A DNA stretch of 64,000 bases from Cephalotus follicularis (Eukaryota; Streptophyta; Magnoliopsida; Oxalidales; Cephalotaceae): the NCBI GenBank assembly GCA_001972305.1, contig BDDD01000043.1, positions 700,921-764,920 on the forward strand, given 5' to 3'. The position numbers and the translations under genes were made by a program. Position 1 is the first letter of the stretch, and the number at the start of each line of letters is the position of its first letter. The notes beneath the pieces were generated by a model, which ran no database searches, was not told where the DNA came from, and worked only from the letters and a program-made list of their open reading frames with translations. Positions 21,981 to 34,338 of the stretch are shown one piece after another.

Positions 21981-23409
21981 TTTGGATTCTCTCTTTTTTC
22001 TTTTATCTCTTTCTCTCTCACCCTCTCTCCTTTTCTCTCTCTTCTCCCTCGCTGCCGCCAGTGTCACTGTCGAAATGACGTTGGCAAGGCACCGGCGAAA
22101 CCGTCGGCGAGACCACCGTGGCCTCACGAGCATATCGGACCCAACCCCTGCACCGGTGAGAAGTCCCTATGCGCACGTGACCCGCTTCTCTCCCCGCCAT
22201 TGTCGTGCGCCAGATCTCCTTCTCCGGTGTCGGTCACGACAAGGCGAGCCCAGATCCGGCATCAACGCGTCAAGGCGAGTCCAACGCGACCAGCCCCGAC
22301 CCATGGCGACGCTCACAGCGCAAGTCAATAGCGAGGACAGCCAAGTCAAGCGCGATCATTCTGGCCAGATGCGGTGACATCGTGACCAATGCACCTCCAA
22401 TCCGTGATCCCCGACCTCTGGCGCACCAGATACGACCATCCCCGCTCTTGTATGACCACCACGCCTGGCTGACACGCTCAAGTCAGTGGCGGCGCATGAG
22501 ATGTGTTCTGTACCAGTTTCGCTCCGTGATTTCCTGCTCCGTACTCGGTTTAGTCTATTTCCGGTAAACTTTGAGCTTTCTCCGTTAGTTTTACTTTCCG
22601 TTGAATTTCGTATTTCCGTACCTGTTTCTATGGTTTTAAGAACTTAACTTGTTTATATAATTCGAAATTGGATAACCTGGACAACCACTTGGACTTGCTT
22701 TAGTGATTTCAAAATTGTGTTTAATTGAATATACGTTGGAGTCATGTTTGGGTTTAGGTTTTATGTCGTGTTTGAGTTCTGATAGTCTATTGTCTTTCAA
22801 TCTGTCTGTCTGTTGGCAGAGGACCCTGCTTTTGATGTCAGCCATGGAGGCGACCAGTCGTAGGACTTGTTCGTCTGTTCTATGAGTGGAACGTCTTTCT
22901 TTAACCCTTTTTATTCTGAAATTCTTTTAAATGACTTAAATGTTTAAACGTGTTCACTAATTTGTTTATGTATCTGAATGAACTTGGATCTACTTCATTT
23001 CTGAAATATGTTAAGTTTTAATGTCTTATACATTCTTTGAATGTTTTACAAATGCTCGCATGATGATAGTCATAGTATGACATTATTTTCAGTTATATAT
23101 GTACTTGATAAGAAAATGATTTATGTATCTGTTTGAATATGTTTTAAGTCTGTTTTGAGGCATTGGTGATTTCTGTACTTGTTGAATCTGTTTAAATATG
23201 TTTCGATGCACTAGTGATCTCGGTAAGTATTAGTTACCTTTTTGTTGCCCATGAGGCACTATCTACACGTGTATGAACATCTGTTGATGCTTTGATACAA
23301 CGGTATCATTGCCACTATTATCTGCTGGATGTTTGGCCCGGCGAGGCTCAAGAGTCAACCTTACCTTGTAGACTCATTGCATCTTTATATATTTATTCTG
23401 TTTAATATG

Positions 23410-26000
23410 TGTGACATCCGTGTCCCAGTAGTCTGCGTCTGTGAGCCCACATGGCCTTATGTCTGTCTGTCTAGCTGGTAGTCTGTTTTTCGGGGATTCA
23501 TGACATATGCATCATGACATCAATAAATTTTTATGATTTTATTATGATGGTTTTCTGCATTAGAAATTAATTTTCTTTTCTGTGAATTAAATGATGTTTT
23601 TCTGAAATGACCGCTGAATTCAAAAAATAAGCCAAGTGGTATGTCATAAAAATCCAATTTCTGTCCGTATCGGTTAAATTCTGAACAAAAACCAATATGT
23701 TATGGTTGAATACATATATTTATGGGAGAAATGCCATTTTTTAATATCATTTTGCCTTTCTCTCTCCTCTCTCCCTGACTTTCTCTCTCCTCTATGTCGT
23801 TCTCTCTATGCCTTCTACCACCGGCGTCACTGCAGAACCGACGCCGATGAAGATATTGGCGTGACCGCCGTAACCTCCTGAGTCCACTGAGCCCCACCAC
23901 CGCGTCGACGAACCTCTCATGCGCATGCACGAAGCCCTTCTCTCTTAGCCTATGTTTTACGTCATTTCTCCGTCTCCGGTGACCGTCACGGCAATGTGAG
24001 CCCAGATCCGACATCATGGCGTTGCGGCGGTTCGAACACGACCAGCCCCGACCCATGACGACGTCGGTAGCGCAGATCGGCCGGGAAGGCAGTCGCTGTC
24101 AACGCGCCCGTTCTATCCAGACGCGGCGGCACCGTGACCAACGTGCCTCAGATTCGTGATCCCCAGCCTCCGACATACCAGATCCGGTCTTCTCTACTGC
24201 TGACAGGAGACCGCGTGTGGTGACGCGTTGGCCCACACATCGGCAGCCTTCTGCAGCCCTTTCTGACAGCTTTCTAACTCCGTTTTCTGCATGGAGGTGA
24301 TCCGTTCCAGTTCCGCTGCGGGGTCTCGCTCTGTACTCTGTTCTATACAATTTTGGTAACTTTAAAACTTTTATCCATTAGTTTGTTATATGTTGAATTC
24401 TGTAATTTTGTATCTGTTTCTGTGGTAATAAGAACTTGAAATGTGTAATCAACTCGAAATTGGATAACCTGGACAACCACTTGGACTTTAATGATTTTCT
24501 ACAGGGTGTTTAAATTGATGGTTTAAAAGATGTTTTAATAATCAGACTTCTGTTTCTGTCGACCGTATAGGTCGATTATAGTTTTCTGACATCTGCATGC
24601 ATGTCATTGTATAAAGCTTTGCACGTCTTAATACGTGTTTGAGTTTTGATAGTATGTTATCTGTCTGTCTGTTTCTCTGTATAGCAGAGGATCATGCTAT
24701 TGAGGTCTGTCATGGAGGCAACCAGTCGTGTGGCTTGTTCGTCTGTACTGTGAGTAGAACGCCTTTCTTTAACCTTTTTATTCTGAAGTTCTTTTAATTG
24801 GTTTGAATGTTTGAACGTTTTTCGCTTAAGTATTTCTGTATCTGAATGATTTTGGGTTATTCTGTATTCTAAAATCTGTTAAATATGTTTGGATGCATGG
24901 TGATCTCGGTATTGTATTAGTTACTTATCTGATGCCCATGAGAGGCACTATCTGCACGTGTATGACCTTCTGTTCTGATACTTTGACACGACGGTGTCAT
25001 TGCCACTATTTTGCTAGACGTTTAGCCCGAAGGTGCCCAGGCGTCAACCTTACCTAGTAGACCCATTGCATCTTTATATATTTATTCTATTTAGACTCTG
25101 TTAAATACTATATTATATCTAAGTTTCTAAGGATATTAATCTGTTTTAAGGAAATGATCTGGTTTTCTACTAATTTATGGAAATATCTGTTTTGTAAATG
25201 GGTTTTGAATGTATATTCTGTTTAAGTTGTTTTAATCTGTTTTGTAAATCAAATCATGGATTTTGATTCTATTTCTGAAATTCTGTTTCGGTTGTTTTAC
25301 ACTTTTGTTATATCATTTATGCAAAGATGTTTTTATGCGAACAAAACTCTGCGGAGTCTTTTGTTCCGTCTCACGAGTCCTGTGGACTAACACCCTCCTC
25401 TGTTTTCTGTTTTTAGTTCTGACAGGTTAGTCTGCCGAGCTTTGTCAGCTGAAGTCAGTCGATCTATTGAGGTGAGACCACAAGGGCATGCATACCAGAG
25501 TCAACATATGCATATCATTCACGACATTAGTATTTAAATTTCTGCATTTCTTATGTTTTTATAACCGTTTTGGTTTTGTTTAAAAGGGCTGAGCCCTATT
25601 CAGATTTTAAGTTTTGTTAATATGGTTGAGGCAGAGCCCAACCCATACTTGTTTTCTGTTTAAATTGTGGTCTGTTGAGGGCTGAGTCCATTTTATAAAC
25701 TGTTTCCTCCTTCGGGAGTGTGGTTGCTGAGGGCTGAGCCCATTTTTATAAACTGTGTTTTTCTTTACAGAGGGAATAATCCGATAAACGAATACTACAT
25801 GCCCGATTTTCATAAAATTTAAGAGTTAGAATTATTTTCAAGTTTTTGAAGAAACTTTTCAATTTTGAAGAAACTTTCTATTTATAAAAATGTATTTCTG
25901 AATCTCTGTTTTACAGAACCTACGAAGTGAGTCTCTTATGGGAGGCTTGGCCTCGCAGAGGACGCGACGGATTCCAGCTGGGCTGGGTCCAAGTGTGTTA
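23410..26000 (+). mobile_element. Solo LTR S1-2, nested in S1-1
   Basis: It starts TGTGACATCCGTGTCC and aligns along its length with S1-3 (29189-32076). The end GGGTCCAAGTGTGTTA corresponds to GGGTCCGGGCGTGACA in S1-3, with the last bases mutated. Flanking ATATG (23405-23409) and GTATG (26001-26005) form a 4 of 5 TSD. S1-1 sequence resumes on the right. It is about 2.59 kb with no coding domain. Confidence 0.78.
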
Positions 26001-26389
26001 GTATGACTTTTTGCTGACGCGGTTAATTTTTATTTTATAATCTGTTTTATATATTAGCTTTTGGATTTTTATTATGTTTATGATATTCGGTTTAAGTTGT
26101 TTTATACTTCTATTTAAAACTATGCTGCAACAATACCATTTTATGCGAGCAAAACTCTTCCCGAGTCTTTTGTTCCATCTCACTAGTCTTGTGGATTAAC
26201 CCCCCTCCTTTTTCAGTTATGACAGGTTAGTCTGTTGAACTCTGTCAGCCAAAATCAGTCAGTCTGCTGAGGTGAGATCATGAGGGCATGCCTACCAGAG
26301 TCTCAACATGTGCATATCATCCACCACATCACCATTTAAATTTTTGCATTACTTATGCTTTTATATAAATATTTTTATAGTTTTGTTTT

Positions 26390-27702
26390 TGTTGACGTTT
26401 TAGTCTCAATTCTAGTTTTGATGATAACATATTTGCTTTTAACAAAGTTTATTTTATGTGCAAGATACTTGAAATCTCACAAAAGGCAAAAAGATAGTTT
26501 TAACATAAAAGACATCGACGCGATTTAAAGAAAACATCGACGTCTTTTAGCTCCAAGAGTTACATGTGGTTTTTCATGAAAGACATCGATCTCATTATCA
26601 AACTACATCGATGTCTTTAGCTCCAAAAGTTACAAGCCGCTTTTCATAAAAGACATCGATCCCTTTCTGAGAAGACATCAACGTCTTTAGCACTGAAAGT
26701 TACAGGCAGATTTCCTTCAAAGGCATCGATCTTTTTCTGAACAGACATCGATGTTTCAACTCAAAATCATCGATGTGTTTATAAGGACATCGATGTGTTT
26801 AAATCTCTAAAGTTACAGGCTAATTCTAAAGAAAGACATCGATCCGATTCTATGAAGATATCGACGTCCAATTAAAAGACATCGATCTCGTAATAAAAAC
26901 ATCGATGTGTTTTTCATAACATCTATTTTTCCAGAAAAGACATCGATCTTTTACAAAGACATCGATGTGTTGCTCATATCTTCAAAGTCTGGCGACAACT
27001 CCAGAAAAGACATCGACGCCCATTATAGACATCGATGCCTTTCCACAAAAAATACGCCCCGGATGCTAGCAACAGCTAGTTAACTGATGAAGACATCGAC
27101 GCCTATCAAAGACATCAATGGCTTTGGTTCAACGGCTACATAACAGAGTTTACAACAAATCATCAGATTTTCAAATCTTAACCTCCATGATTTAAGCAAC
27201 GGATACAAGGAATTTTTTGCTATAAAAAGGAAGATCCAAGCCTTCAGAAGACATCAAGAAACAGAGAATTTAAGCAATCAAGCAAGTTACATTCTACAAA
27301 ATTCAAAGTGCTCTTAGTGTCGAAAAAAGCTTCAAAGCTTTACCTTTTAAATTCTTTCTTGTGTTCTTCATTGTAAGCCAAATCAAACCTACTGAGAGGT
27401 TGTACTGTAAACACTTTTTAAACACTTGCAAAAGAGGAGAATCCTCTAAGGTCTTGAGGTCAAGGTTAAGTAATTGAGTTCAATCAAAAATTTGTGAGGT
27501 GTAACGAATTGATTCCTCAATCAATTCGAGATAGTGGAAACTAAGGAGCTCCCTTGGGAAAAGTGGACGTAGGCAAGAGTTAGCCGAACCACTCTAAAAA
27601 CAGAGAATCTTTCTTTCCCAATACTCTTTACTTTAAAGTTTTTATTTGTTTGTATTTGCTTTAATATTCAATTCACCCCGACACTTGTATATTGCAAGAG
27701 TT
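26390..27702 (+). mobile_element. Solo LTR of a SIRE-like Ty1/copia element, nested in S1-1
   Basis: It starts TGTTGACGTTTTAGTC followed by TTTTGATGATAACA and carries, near the 3' end, AAAGTGGACGTAGGCAAG, CCGAACCACTCTAAA and AATTCACCCC. These are familiar landmarks of large plant copia LTRs of the SIRE/Maximus type. It is 1,313 bp, flanked by exact TSD GTTTT (26385-26389 and 27703-27707). The related copy at 59028-60333 is nearly the same length. The 3' terminus is AGAGTT rather than ...CA, so the last bases may have mutated. About half of it is an ATCGAT-type repeat cluster. Confidence 0.8.
26511..27125. repeat. ACATCGATG/ACATCGACG short-repeat cluster
   Basis: About twenty copies of GACATCGATG-like words (GACATCGATC, ACATCGATGTCTTT, GACATCGACGCC), spaced roughly 20-40 bases apart and usually in pairs separated by AAAGTTACA-type filler. 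Most contain the palindrome ATCGAT or its near form. The cluster lies upstream of the presumed promoter/R region of the copia LTR. Confidence 0.9.
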
Positions 27703-28107
27703 GTTTTTATTATTTCAGTTTTGAAAGGCTGAGCCCTATTTATGATTTTAAGCTTTGATAATATGGTTGAGACGAAACCCAACCCATACATATTTTCTCT
27801 TTTTTTATTGTGGTCTGCTGACTTCTGAGCCCATTATATGAATTGTGTTTTTCTTTACATGGGGTATAGTCCTATAAACGGATACTACATGCCCGATTTT
27901 CGTAAAAATTTAAGAGTTAGAATTATTTTCATATTTTTAGAAAAGTTCAACTTTATGATTTATAATTTGATTATATAGTTTTTAAGTAATTTTCAAAGTG
28001 GTTTTAAGATATCACGTGGAGGTTTCCAAAATGAGGATTGCCACGTGATGGTCACATCCGCCTGAGTCAGGACGGGTGTGACACCAGTTACTTGTGGTTG
28101 ATAACAT

Positions 28108-28322
28108 TACTCAATACAAAAATGTTAAGCATCCCAAAGTTTTTACCAACTTTTTAATCCCAAAACATGTGTCACTTCACATGAATGACACATGAAGAAT
28201 AAAACACATGAGTGGATCTCTCTATTTTTCATGAATGAATAGACACATATCATATGTAGTGATACATGTATTGGGATAAAAAAAAGTTGGTAAAAATATT
28301 GGTAAGTCTAGCATTATTGAGT
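28108..28322. mobile_element. MITE (M2)
   Basis: Long terminal inverted repeats: ACTCAATAC...AAGCATCCCAAAG, TTTTTACCAACTTT and ATCCCAAAACATGT on the left mirror ACATGTATTGGGAT, AAAGTTGGTAAAAA and GCATTATTGAGT on the right. About 215 bp, no coding capacity. Its left end overlaps or abuts the right end of M1, so one inserted next to or into the other. Exact edges and TSD are uncertain. Confidence 0.65.
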
Positions 28323-28407
28323 GAAATAATAGGTGAGACAAAATCTTGGCACAACGAATATGCAATCTTATAGGAAAAGCTTCATTTTGGTTTTGGTAGT
28401 CGAAGAG

Positions 28408-31400
28408 TGTGATGCCTCGACCCCTAAGCACCAACGATCGGGCGCATCGGGTGATTATACACTTTCTTCATCATAATATAGAACAATATTCCCAAAGTCT
28501 AAGATCATAACCAATAAGTAAAATAAACTCCAAATTTATTACATCACTAATCAAGCCCAAAATAATATCCTTAACAAATAACTACAAATCCAAAACCATA
28601 ATAATTTTCTCGAAATCCTAGTACCAAAATACAATTCCCCAAAAATGAAGTAAGTGAAACATCTCAAAATAATAATGTCACAAAAACTCAAAATAAAAAT
28701 AAACTACTTTCTAAGTCAACAGATAATGTTCTCATAGAAGCTTTACTCTTCTACGGTACCAGAGTGTTGGGCAAGAAAATAACAAAGGATATGAGCTCAA
28801 ATAACCCAGTAAGGTTATGAAATAAAATAAAACAATAAGCATCGGAAACAAGTATTCATCAACTTGAAGCTCGTTAAAGGAATCTGATAAAATATGAGAT
28901 AATCAAAATATAATATGAGTACCAATGATAAAGAAAACACATAATCAACAAATTTTGAGAAATAAGATCAACTAAGGGGGTCACCAATACTCAAATTTAA
29001 CCATTCCTAAAAAGTTTCGCAACTCCCTTTGGATAATAATATTCGTTCAAGACTGCGTCCAGAACATCACATGTACATGCGTATGGGCTTGCTTATGCCC
29101 AATTATAATGCGCTCAAGACTATTTCATTCAAGAGCTATATACCTCAAGAACAATTCCATGTTCAAGAGTTGTTCATCTCAGTTATGGTGTGACATCCGT
29201 GTCCTTGTACGGTCTGTGTCTGTGAGCCTACGTGGCTTCTGTCTGTCTGTCGGTTTGTTAATCTGTTTTCTGGCATTCATGATATGCATCATGGCATTAT
29301 TTAAATTTTCACAATTTTATTCTGATGGTTTTCTGCATAAGAAATTGATTTTTCTTTTCTGTAAATTAAATGATGTTTTTCTGAAACTACTGCTGATTTC
29401 AGAAAAAATAGGCCATGTGGTATGTCCTAAATATCCAATTTCTGTCCGTATCGGTTAAATTCTGGACAAATCGGTCCGTTTTGAGTTATATATATGGAAA
29501 ATGTAAAAAAAAATTGGCATTTTTATGCCTTTCTCTCTCTCCCCCCGTTTCTCTCCCATCTCTCCCGTTCTCTCACTCTCTCTCTGCTCCTGCCTCCGGG
29601 GTCAGAGCCGATCTGACGCCGGCGAGGGTATCGGTTGAACCACAGTGACCTCCCTAGTACACCGGCCCCAGCCTCGACGCCGACAACGGCGACGTTTGCG
29701 CCCGACAAGCACTTCTCTCTCCCGGCCACTGTTCTTCATCGTTCCGGCGTCTCCGGTGTTCGTCACGGCAAGGCGAGTCCAGATTTGGACTCTTGGCGTT
29801 GCGGCCATTCGAACGGCACTGGCCCAAACCCGTGACGACGTCGGCATCCCAGATCGCCAGCGAAGGGCTGCCGCGGTCAACGCGCCCGTTCCGACCAGAT
29901 GCTGCGGCGCCAGACCCAACGCACCCCAGATCCGTGCTCCCCGGCCTCCAGCACTCCAGATGCAACCTCTGCGACTGACCGGAGACGCGCGTGGCTGTCA
30001 CGCGTCGGCCAGCGGCGGCACGTGCGCCCACGCGCCGGCGACCCTCCGGTGAGAAATTTAGGACAGTTTTCCGACTCCGTTCTCCGCGGTGATGTGATCC
30101 GTTCCACTTCCGCTGTGGAATTCTGACTCCGTACTCCGTTCCGTCAGCTTTCGGTAAATTCTGAACTCTTTTCCGTTAGTTCTGTTTTCCGCTGTTTTCT
30201 GCATTTCTGTATCTGAATCTGTTGCATATGAACTTGAATTGCTTATATGACTCGAAATTGGATAACCTGGACGACCACTTGGACTTACTTACATGTTTTC
30301 GAACGGATGTTTAAATGGAAGGTTTAAAAGATGTTTTTAATAATCTGACTTATGTTCTGTTAACCGGATTGATCGGTTATGGTTTTTCTGACATCTGCAC
30401 GCATTTCATTGCATAACGCATTGCACAGTTTTGTGCATGCTTAGGTTCTGATAGTCTGTTGTCTGTTTGAGTTTTGATGGTCTGCTGTATGTATGTCTGT
30501 CTGTCTGTTGGCAGAGGATTCTGCCTTTGTGGTCGGCCATGGAGGCGACCCGTCAAGGGACTCGCTCATCTGTACTGTGAGTGGAACGCTTTGTTTAACC
30601 TTTTTACTCTGGAGTTTTCTTTTAATGGTTTGAATGTTTCAAACGTTTTACGTTTTGCTTTCTGTATATGAATGAAACTTGATCTGTTTATGTTCTGAAA
30701 ATCTGTTTAAGTTAATATCTGAAACTTTCATATACTGTTTTCAAATGCTCTCACGGTTATAGTCATACTATGACACTATTTTCTGCTATATCTGTATACG
30801 ATGAGGAAAATGATTCCTCTATCTGTTTAAATCTGTTTTTATGACGATGATATCTGAAATCTGTTTTGATGACTTGGATGAGTCTTTGTATTCTGTATTC
30901 TGAAATCTGAGTTTCTGTTTTCTGAAAATCTGTTAAATATGTTTAGATGCATGGTGATCTCGGTATTGTATTATATATATATTTCTGATGCCCATGAGAG
31001 GCATTATCTACACGTGTATGACCTTCTGCTGATGCTTGGACACGACGGTGTCCTTGCCACTATTTCTGCTGGACGTTCGGGCCGATGGGGCCCAGGCGTC
31101 AACCTTACCTAGTAGACCCATGGCATCTCTATATGTTTATGTTTAAACTCTGTTACATTGATATGTATGAAAAATCGGAGGATTTAAATCTGTTTGAAAG
31201 AACTGATCTGGGTTTTTCTGCTGATTTCTGGAAATACCGGTTTTTAAATCGGTTTTGATTTTATATTCTGTTTAAGTTAGTTTATATCTGTTTTACAAAT
31301 CATATGCTGTATTTTGATTCTATTTTAGCTGTTTTACATTTTTGTTATATCTTTTCTACAAAGATATTTTATATGCGAGCAAAACTCCGCGGAGTCTTTT

Positions 31401-33723
31401 GTTCCATCTCACTAGTCCTGTGGACTAACCCTCTCCTCTGTTTTAAGTTCTGACATATTAGTCTGCTGTGCTCTGTCAGCTGGAGTCTGTCTATCTGCTG
31501 AGGTGAGACCAAAAAGGGCATGATACCAGAGTCAACATATGCATAGCATCACTACATTAATGTTTTAAATTCTGTATTACTTATATGTTTATATAAATGT
31601 TCTGTTTTCATTTAAAAAGGGTTGAGCCTATTTAGATTTCTGTTTTGATAATATGGTTGAGGCAGAGCCCAACCCATACTTGTCTTTCTGCTTTTAAATT
31701 ATGATTTGCTGAGGGCTGAGCCCGTTTTATAAACGGTTTCCTCCTTCGGGAGTGTGGTCTGTTGAGGACTGAGCCCATTACAAACTGTTTCCTCCTTCGG
31801 GAGTGTGTTTTTATAAATTGTGTTTTTTCTTTACAGGGGGCATAGTCCTATACACGAATACTACATGCCCGATTTTCGTAAAATTTTAAGAGTTAGAATT
31901 ATTTTCAAGTTTTTCAAGAAACTTTTCTGTTTTCTTTATGTTTTGAAGAGATTTTCTGTTATAAATGTATTTTCTGAATCTCTGTTTTGCTGAACCTACG
32001 AGGTGAGTCTCTGATGGGAGACTTGGCCTCGTAGCGAGCGTGACGGATTCCAGCGGGGCTGGGTCCGGGCGTGACATATGGTATCACTTGAAATAGAACA
32101 AGCATGTTTGCCAACAACATACAAATGACAATTTCAACATTGAAAACAAAAAGCAACCCAAGATAAATTCATTAATCAAGAATATGGTATCGTTGCCAAC
32201 AATATGGTTTATAAAAAAGATTTCAATGTGCAAATGGCAACAACAAAATATCAACCAAATTACAAATCGGAAAGTCGCATTAAGGGTAACTCAACGATAA
32301 TTATCAAATAGGCTACGAAACCAACACTCACTGAAAAAAAAAGTAGAATCTTTACCTTATTTGCAAAGCTCTTTGGAAACAGTGACCTAGCATACACGCT
32401 ACTCTAATCACGCCATAAACCATATCATAAACACAATCAATTCAAAGTCTCACGTACTACACATGCAAGACACTCTAAACATGAACTTAAAATAGACATA
32501 ATAAAATTTTCAAGGAATAAATTTTGTAATTTTCCAATCAAAACCAAGATCCCTATGAATTTTTGAAAATAACACATTACTGCTAATCCCGAAAAACATG
32601 ATAGTTTACATTCAATAGTCAATTCTTACTTCAAAATATCAGAATTTGAGAATGTATAAAACATAAAAGTTGTAGAGAGTTAAAATAGATTTTTAGGAAT
32701 ATAAATTTCGTAATTTTTGGATAAGAATCGAAGAAGATATGAAATTTTAAAGATGCTAAAGATACAGTAATCACGGGAAATTAAACTGTTTCGGAAGCAT
32801 AGGTTTTTCATAAAGAAATCGAATGAATTTACAAAAGTTCAAATATTATAGTGGTATATCTCCTGTTTCCCTTTTTATCGATATAAAGTTTTTAATTTTT
32901 GGACAACAATTGAATTAGTTATGATTTTTCAAAGTTTTCTGTTTACAAGGATTTTTAAAAAACAGGAATTGATAAACAGTTTCAAAAACGAACAATTGAT
33001 TTATCATGAACTACTGATACAATCAATCAATCAATGTGTTTACATGATATATAACATGAATTCATGCAAATATAAATCAAATCATATATAAATAAATTAT
33101 ATATTCAAAGAATAAATTAAACTCCCAAAGAAACCATCCCGAAACGAAAATAAAGATTGGATAAAATTTTTTACCTTAATACCGTGTCAAATTCCTACTA
33201 GAAACTCTTTCTCTTTTTCTCCTAGCTATTGTTGCCCCCTCTCTAAGCCTCTCTCTCTCTCTCCAACGGTTGAATTAAATCTTTATTTATAGGAGTTTAA
33301 CTCCTTCACCCTCGTATAACTCCTAGTTGGACTATAGTACCATGCCACTAATACCACTTTGCTGCCCTAGCCTGAGATTAATTTTTTTTTTAATCATGTT
33401 TTAAGTATTACATATATATCTCTTTTTTTTTAATTCTCTTAATGTAAAAATAAATAGTTTTAAAATAAGCCCTTAATTCTCTGAACATAGCAGGCCATAA
33501 AACACAAAATTGTCATTTCCAACACATTCTTATACATCTATATCCATCCTATGAAATACACATTATACCCTTTATGCAACGGAAACTCTTGTTTCAAGTT
33601 TGATTCCATTCTTTCAATAAATAATAACTATATATATAGTCAAACTAATAATGTAAATCAAAAATATTATTTAATAAATGAAATAGTATATTGATCCATA
33701 AAATTAATTTTTAGGGTATTACA
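28408..33723 (-). mobile_element. 3' LTR of chromovirus C2, split by S1-3
   Basis: On the minus strand it starts TGTAATACCCTAAAAATT and ends GGGGTCGAGGCATCACA. Its first 180 plus-strand bases match the 5' LTR remnant at 39333-39589 almost base for base. Without S1-3 it is about 2.42 kb. TATA box CTATAAATAAAG (33281-33292, minus) is followed by a GA/CT-rich leader. The internal region lies to its right, so this is the downstream LTR of a minus-strand element. Bases 28323-28407 outside it show nothing recognisable. Confidence 0.8.
29189..32076 (+). mobile_element. Solo LTR S1-3, nested in the C2 3' LTR
   Basis: It starts TGTGACATCCGTGTCC and ends GGGTCCGGGCGTGACA, 2,888 bp, with exact TSD TATGG (29184-29188 and 32077-32081). 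It is the best preserved S1 copy and the reference for the others. Layout: TATATATAT (29487), CT-rich tract, GC-rich leader (about 29600-30060), long T/CTG-rich middle, the GGTTGAGGCAGAGCCC block, CTTCGGGAGTGTG twice, TTTCTTTACAGGGGGCATAG, GCCCGATTTTCG, and a GC-rich end. There is no gag-pol. Overlapping ORFs on both strands at 29.6-30.1 kb reflect GC composition. Confidence 0.9.
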
Positions 33724-34333
33724 ATCAACCATCTTTAAAGAAATTTCGTCGAGATTTGAAGGAACTCGTCGAATGCTCGAGAGTGCAATCCTCAAAAATC
33801 GGTAGGAAATGTGCGTACATAGTCAATCGGTCAACAATTACCCTACAACGTTATCGGTCCTTGGCGTTCTTAGCAGTCCCATCACGCTTCTGTTGTACCA
33901 CTCGATTATCAATAATGGATGCAACATTCCTGCAGGTCTTTAGTGGCTATCAACATAGCTAAACTCTCTGCATTCTTTGAACCAAATGAACTTGACATTC
34001 TTCTGCATCATCTTTGTTCTTGCACCATCAATCTTATCTAGAAAGTCCAAAGAAAATTATTATCTTTGCTTCATATGCTAGTTGTTTCCATTCATCGATC
34101 GCTCTTGTTTTAACTGGATCTGTCGGGATTCCATTTCTCGTGATAATGTGACCCAGAAAATCTACTTCCTCCTTAACTCCTAGCTGGCGGTATCTGGATT
34201 GAATGTCGATCTTTAAGAAATACTTTTTCCTTCCAGCTAGTCGAACAAGTCATCAATTCTTGCAATGAATACTCGTTCTTGATCAGGACTCAACTAAGTT
34301 CATAAAATCAATGCATAGCCTCCTCGATCCATC
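33724..34333 (-). pseudogene. C2 pol fragments (RT, RNase H edge, integrase), scrambled by deletions
   Basis: The minus strand reads KDGSRRLCIDFMNL (start of RT), then KKYFLKIDIQSRYRQLGVKEE, FLGHIITRNGIPTDPVK and, nearer 33.8 kb, VIVDRLTMYAHFLP from integrase. These belong to chromovirus RT, RT/RNase H junction and integrase and are much closer together than in an intact pol, so large internal deletions have occurred. The solo LTR at 34339 is inserted exactly in the lysine codons before KDGSRR. Not functional. Confidence 0.72.
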
Positions 34334-34338
34334 CTTTT

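Larger units (their letters stand above)
21664..28083 (+). mobile_element. LTR S1-1 (solo), split by S1-2 and a copia solo LTR
   Basis: It starts TGTGACATCTGTGTCC and ends GGGTGTGACA; flanking bases CTAGT (21659-21663) and CCAGT (28084-28088) are a 4 of 5 TSD within MITE M1. Two nested insertions (23410-26000 and 26390-27702) interrupt it; without them it is about 2.5 kb. TATAAAAA at 21973 is followed by a CT-rich tract and a GC-rich leader (about 22060-22480). The 3' part has the shared module GGCTGAGCCC...CCCGATTTTCG. There are no internal-domain motifs. ORFs in the GC-rich leader (for example 151 codons at 21922) are open by composition and not conserved between S1 copies. Confidence 0.78.
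21507..28112. mobile_element. MITE (M1), split by LTR S1-1
   Basis: The left arm GAGTAATGCTATTTATCAC...CACAAATGAGTTGTC (21507-21560) is the inverse of the right arm, which is in two parts: GACAACTCATTTGTGATAT...GATG to 21663 and, after the LTR insertion, GTTACTTGTGGTTGATAAC then ATTACTC at 28089-28112. Without the insertion M1 is about 190 bp with terminal inverted repeats of 50 bp or more and no coding capacity. Outside bases CATAC / AATAC may be a TSD but match at only 4 of 5. Superfamily not assigned. Confidence 0.65.

Noticed and set aside
21922-22377. 151-codon ORF in S1-1, and overlapping ORFs of 105-135 codons at 29602-30052 on both strands of S1-3
   Set aside because: They lie in GC-rich leader sequence where stops are rare in all frames. 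The translations of aligned S1 copies do not agree and no domain is seen.
26511-27125. CRISPR-like array of regularly spaced repeats
   Set aside because: The repeated word is about 10 bp, variable, partly palindromic and irregularly spaced. The locus is a plant LTR with a clear TSD and there are no cas genes.
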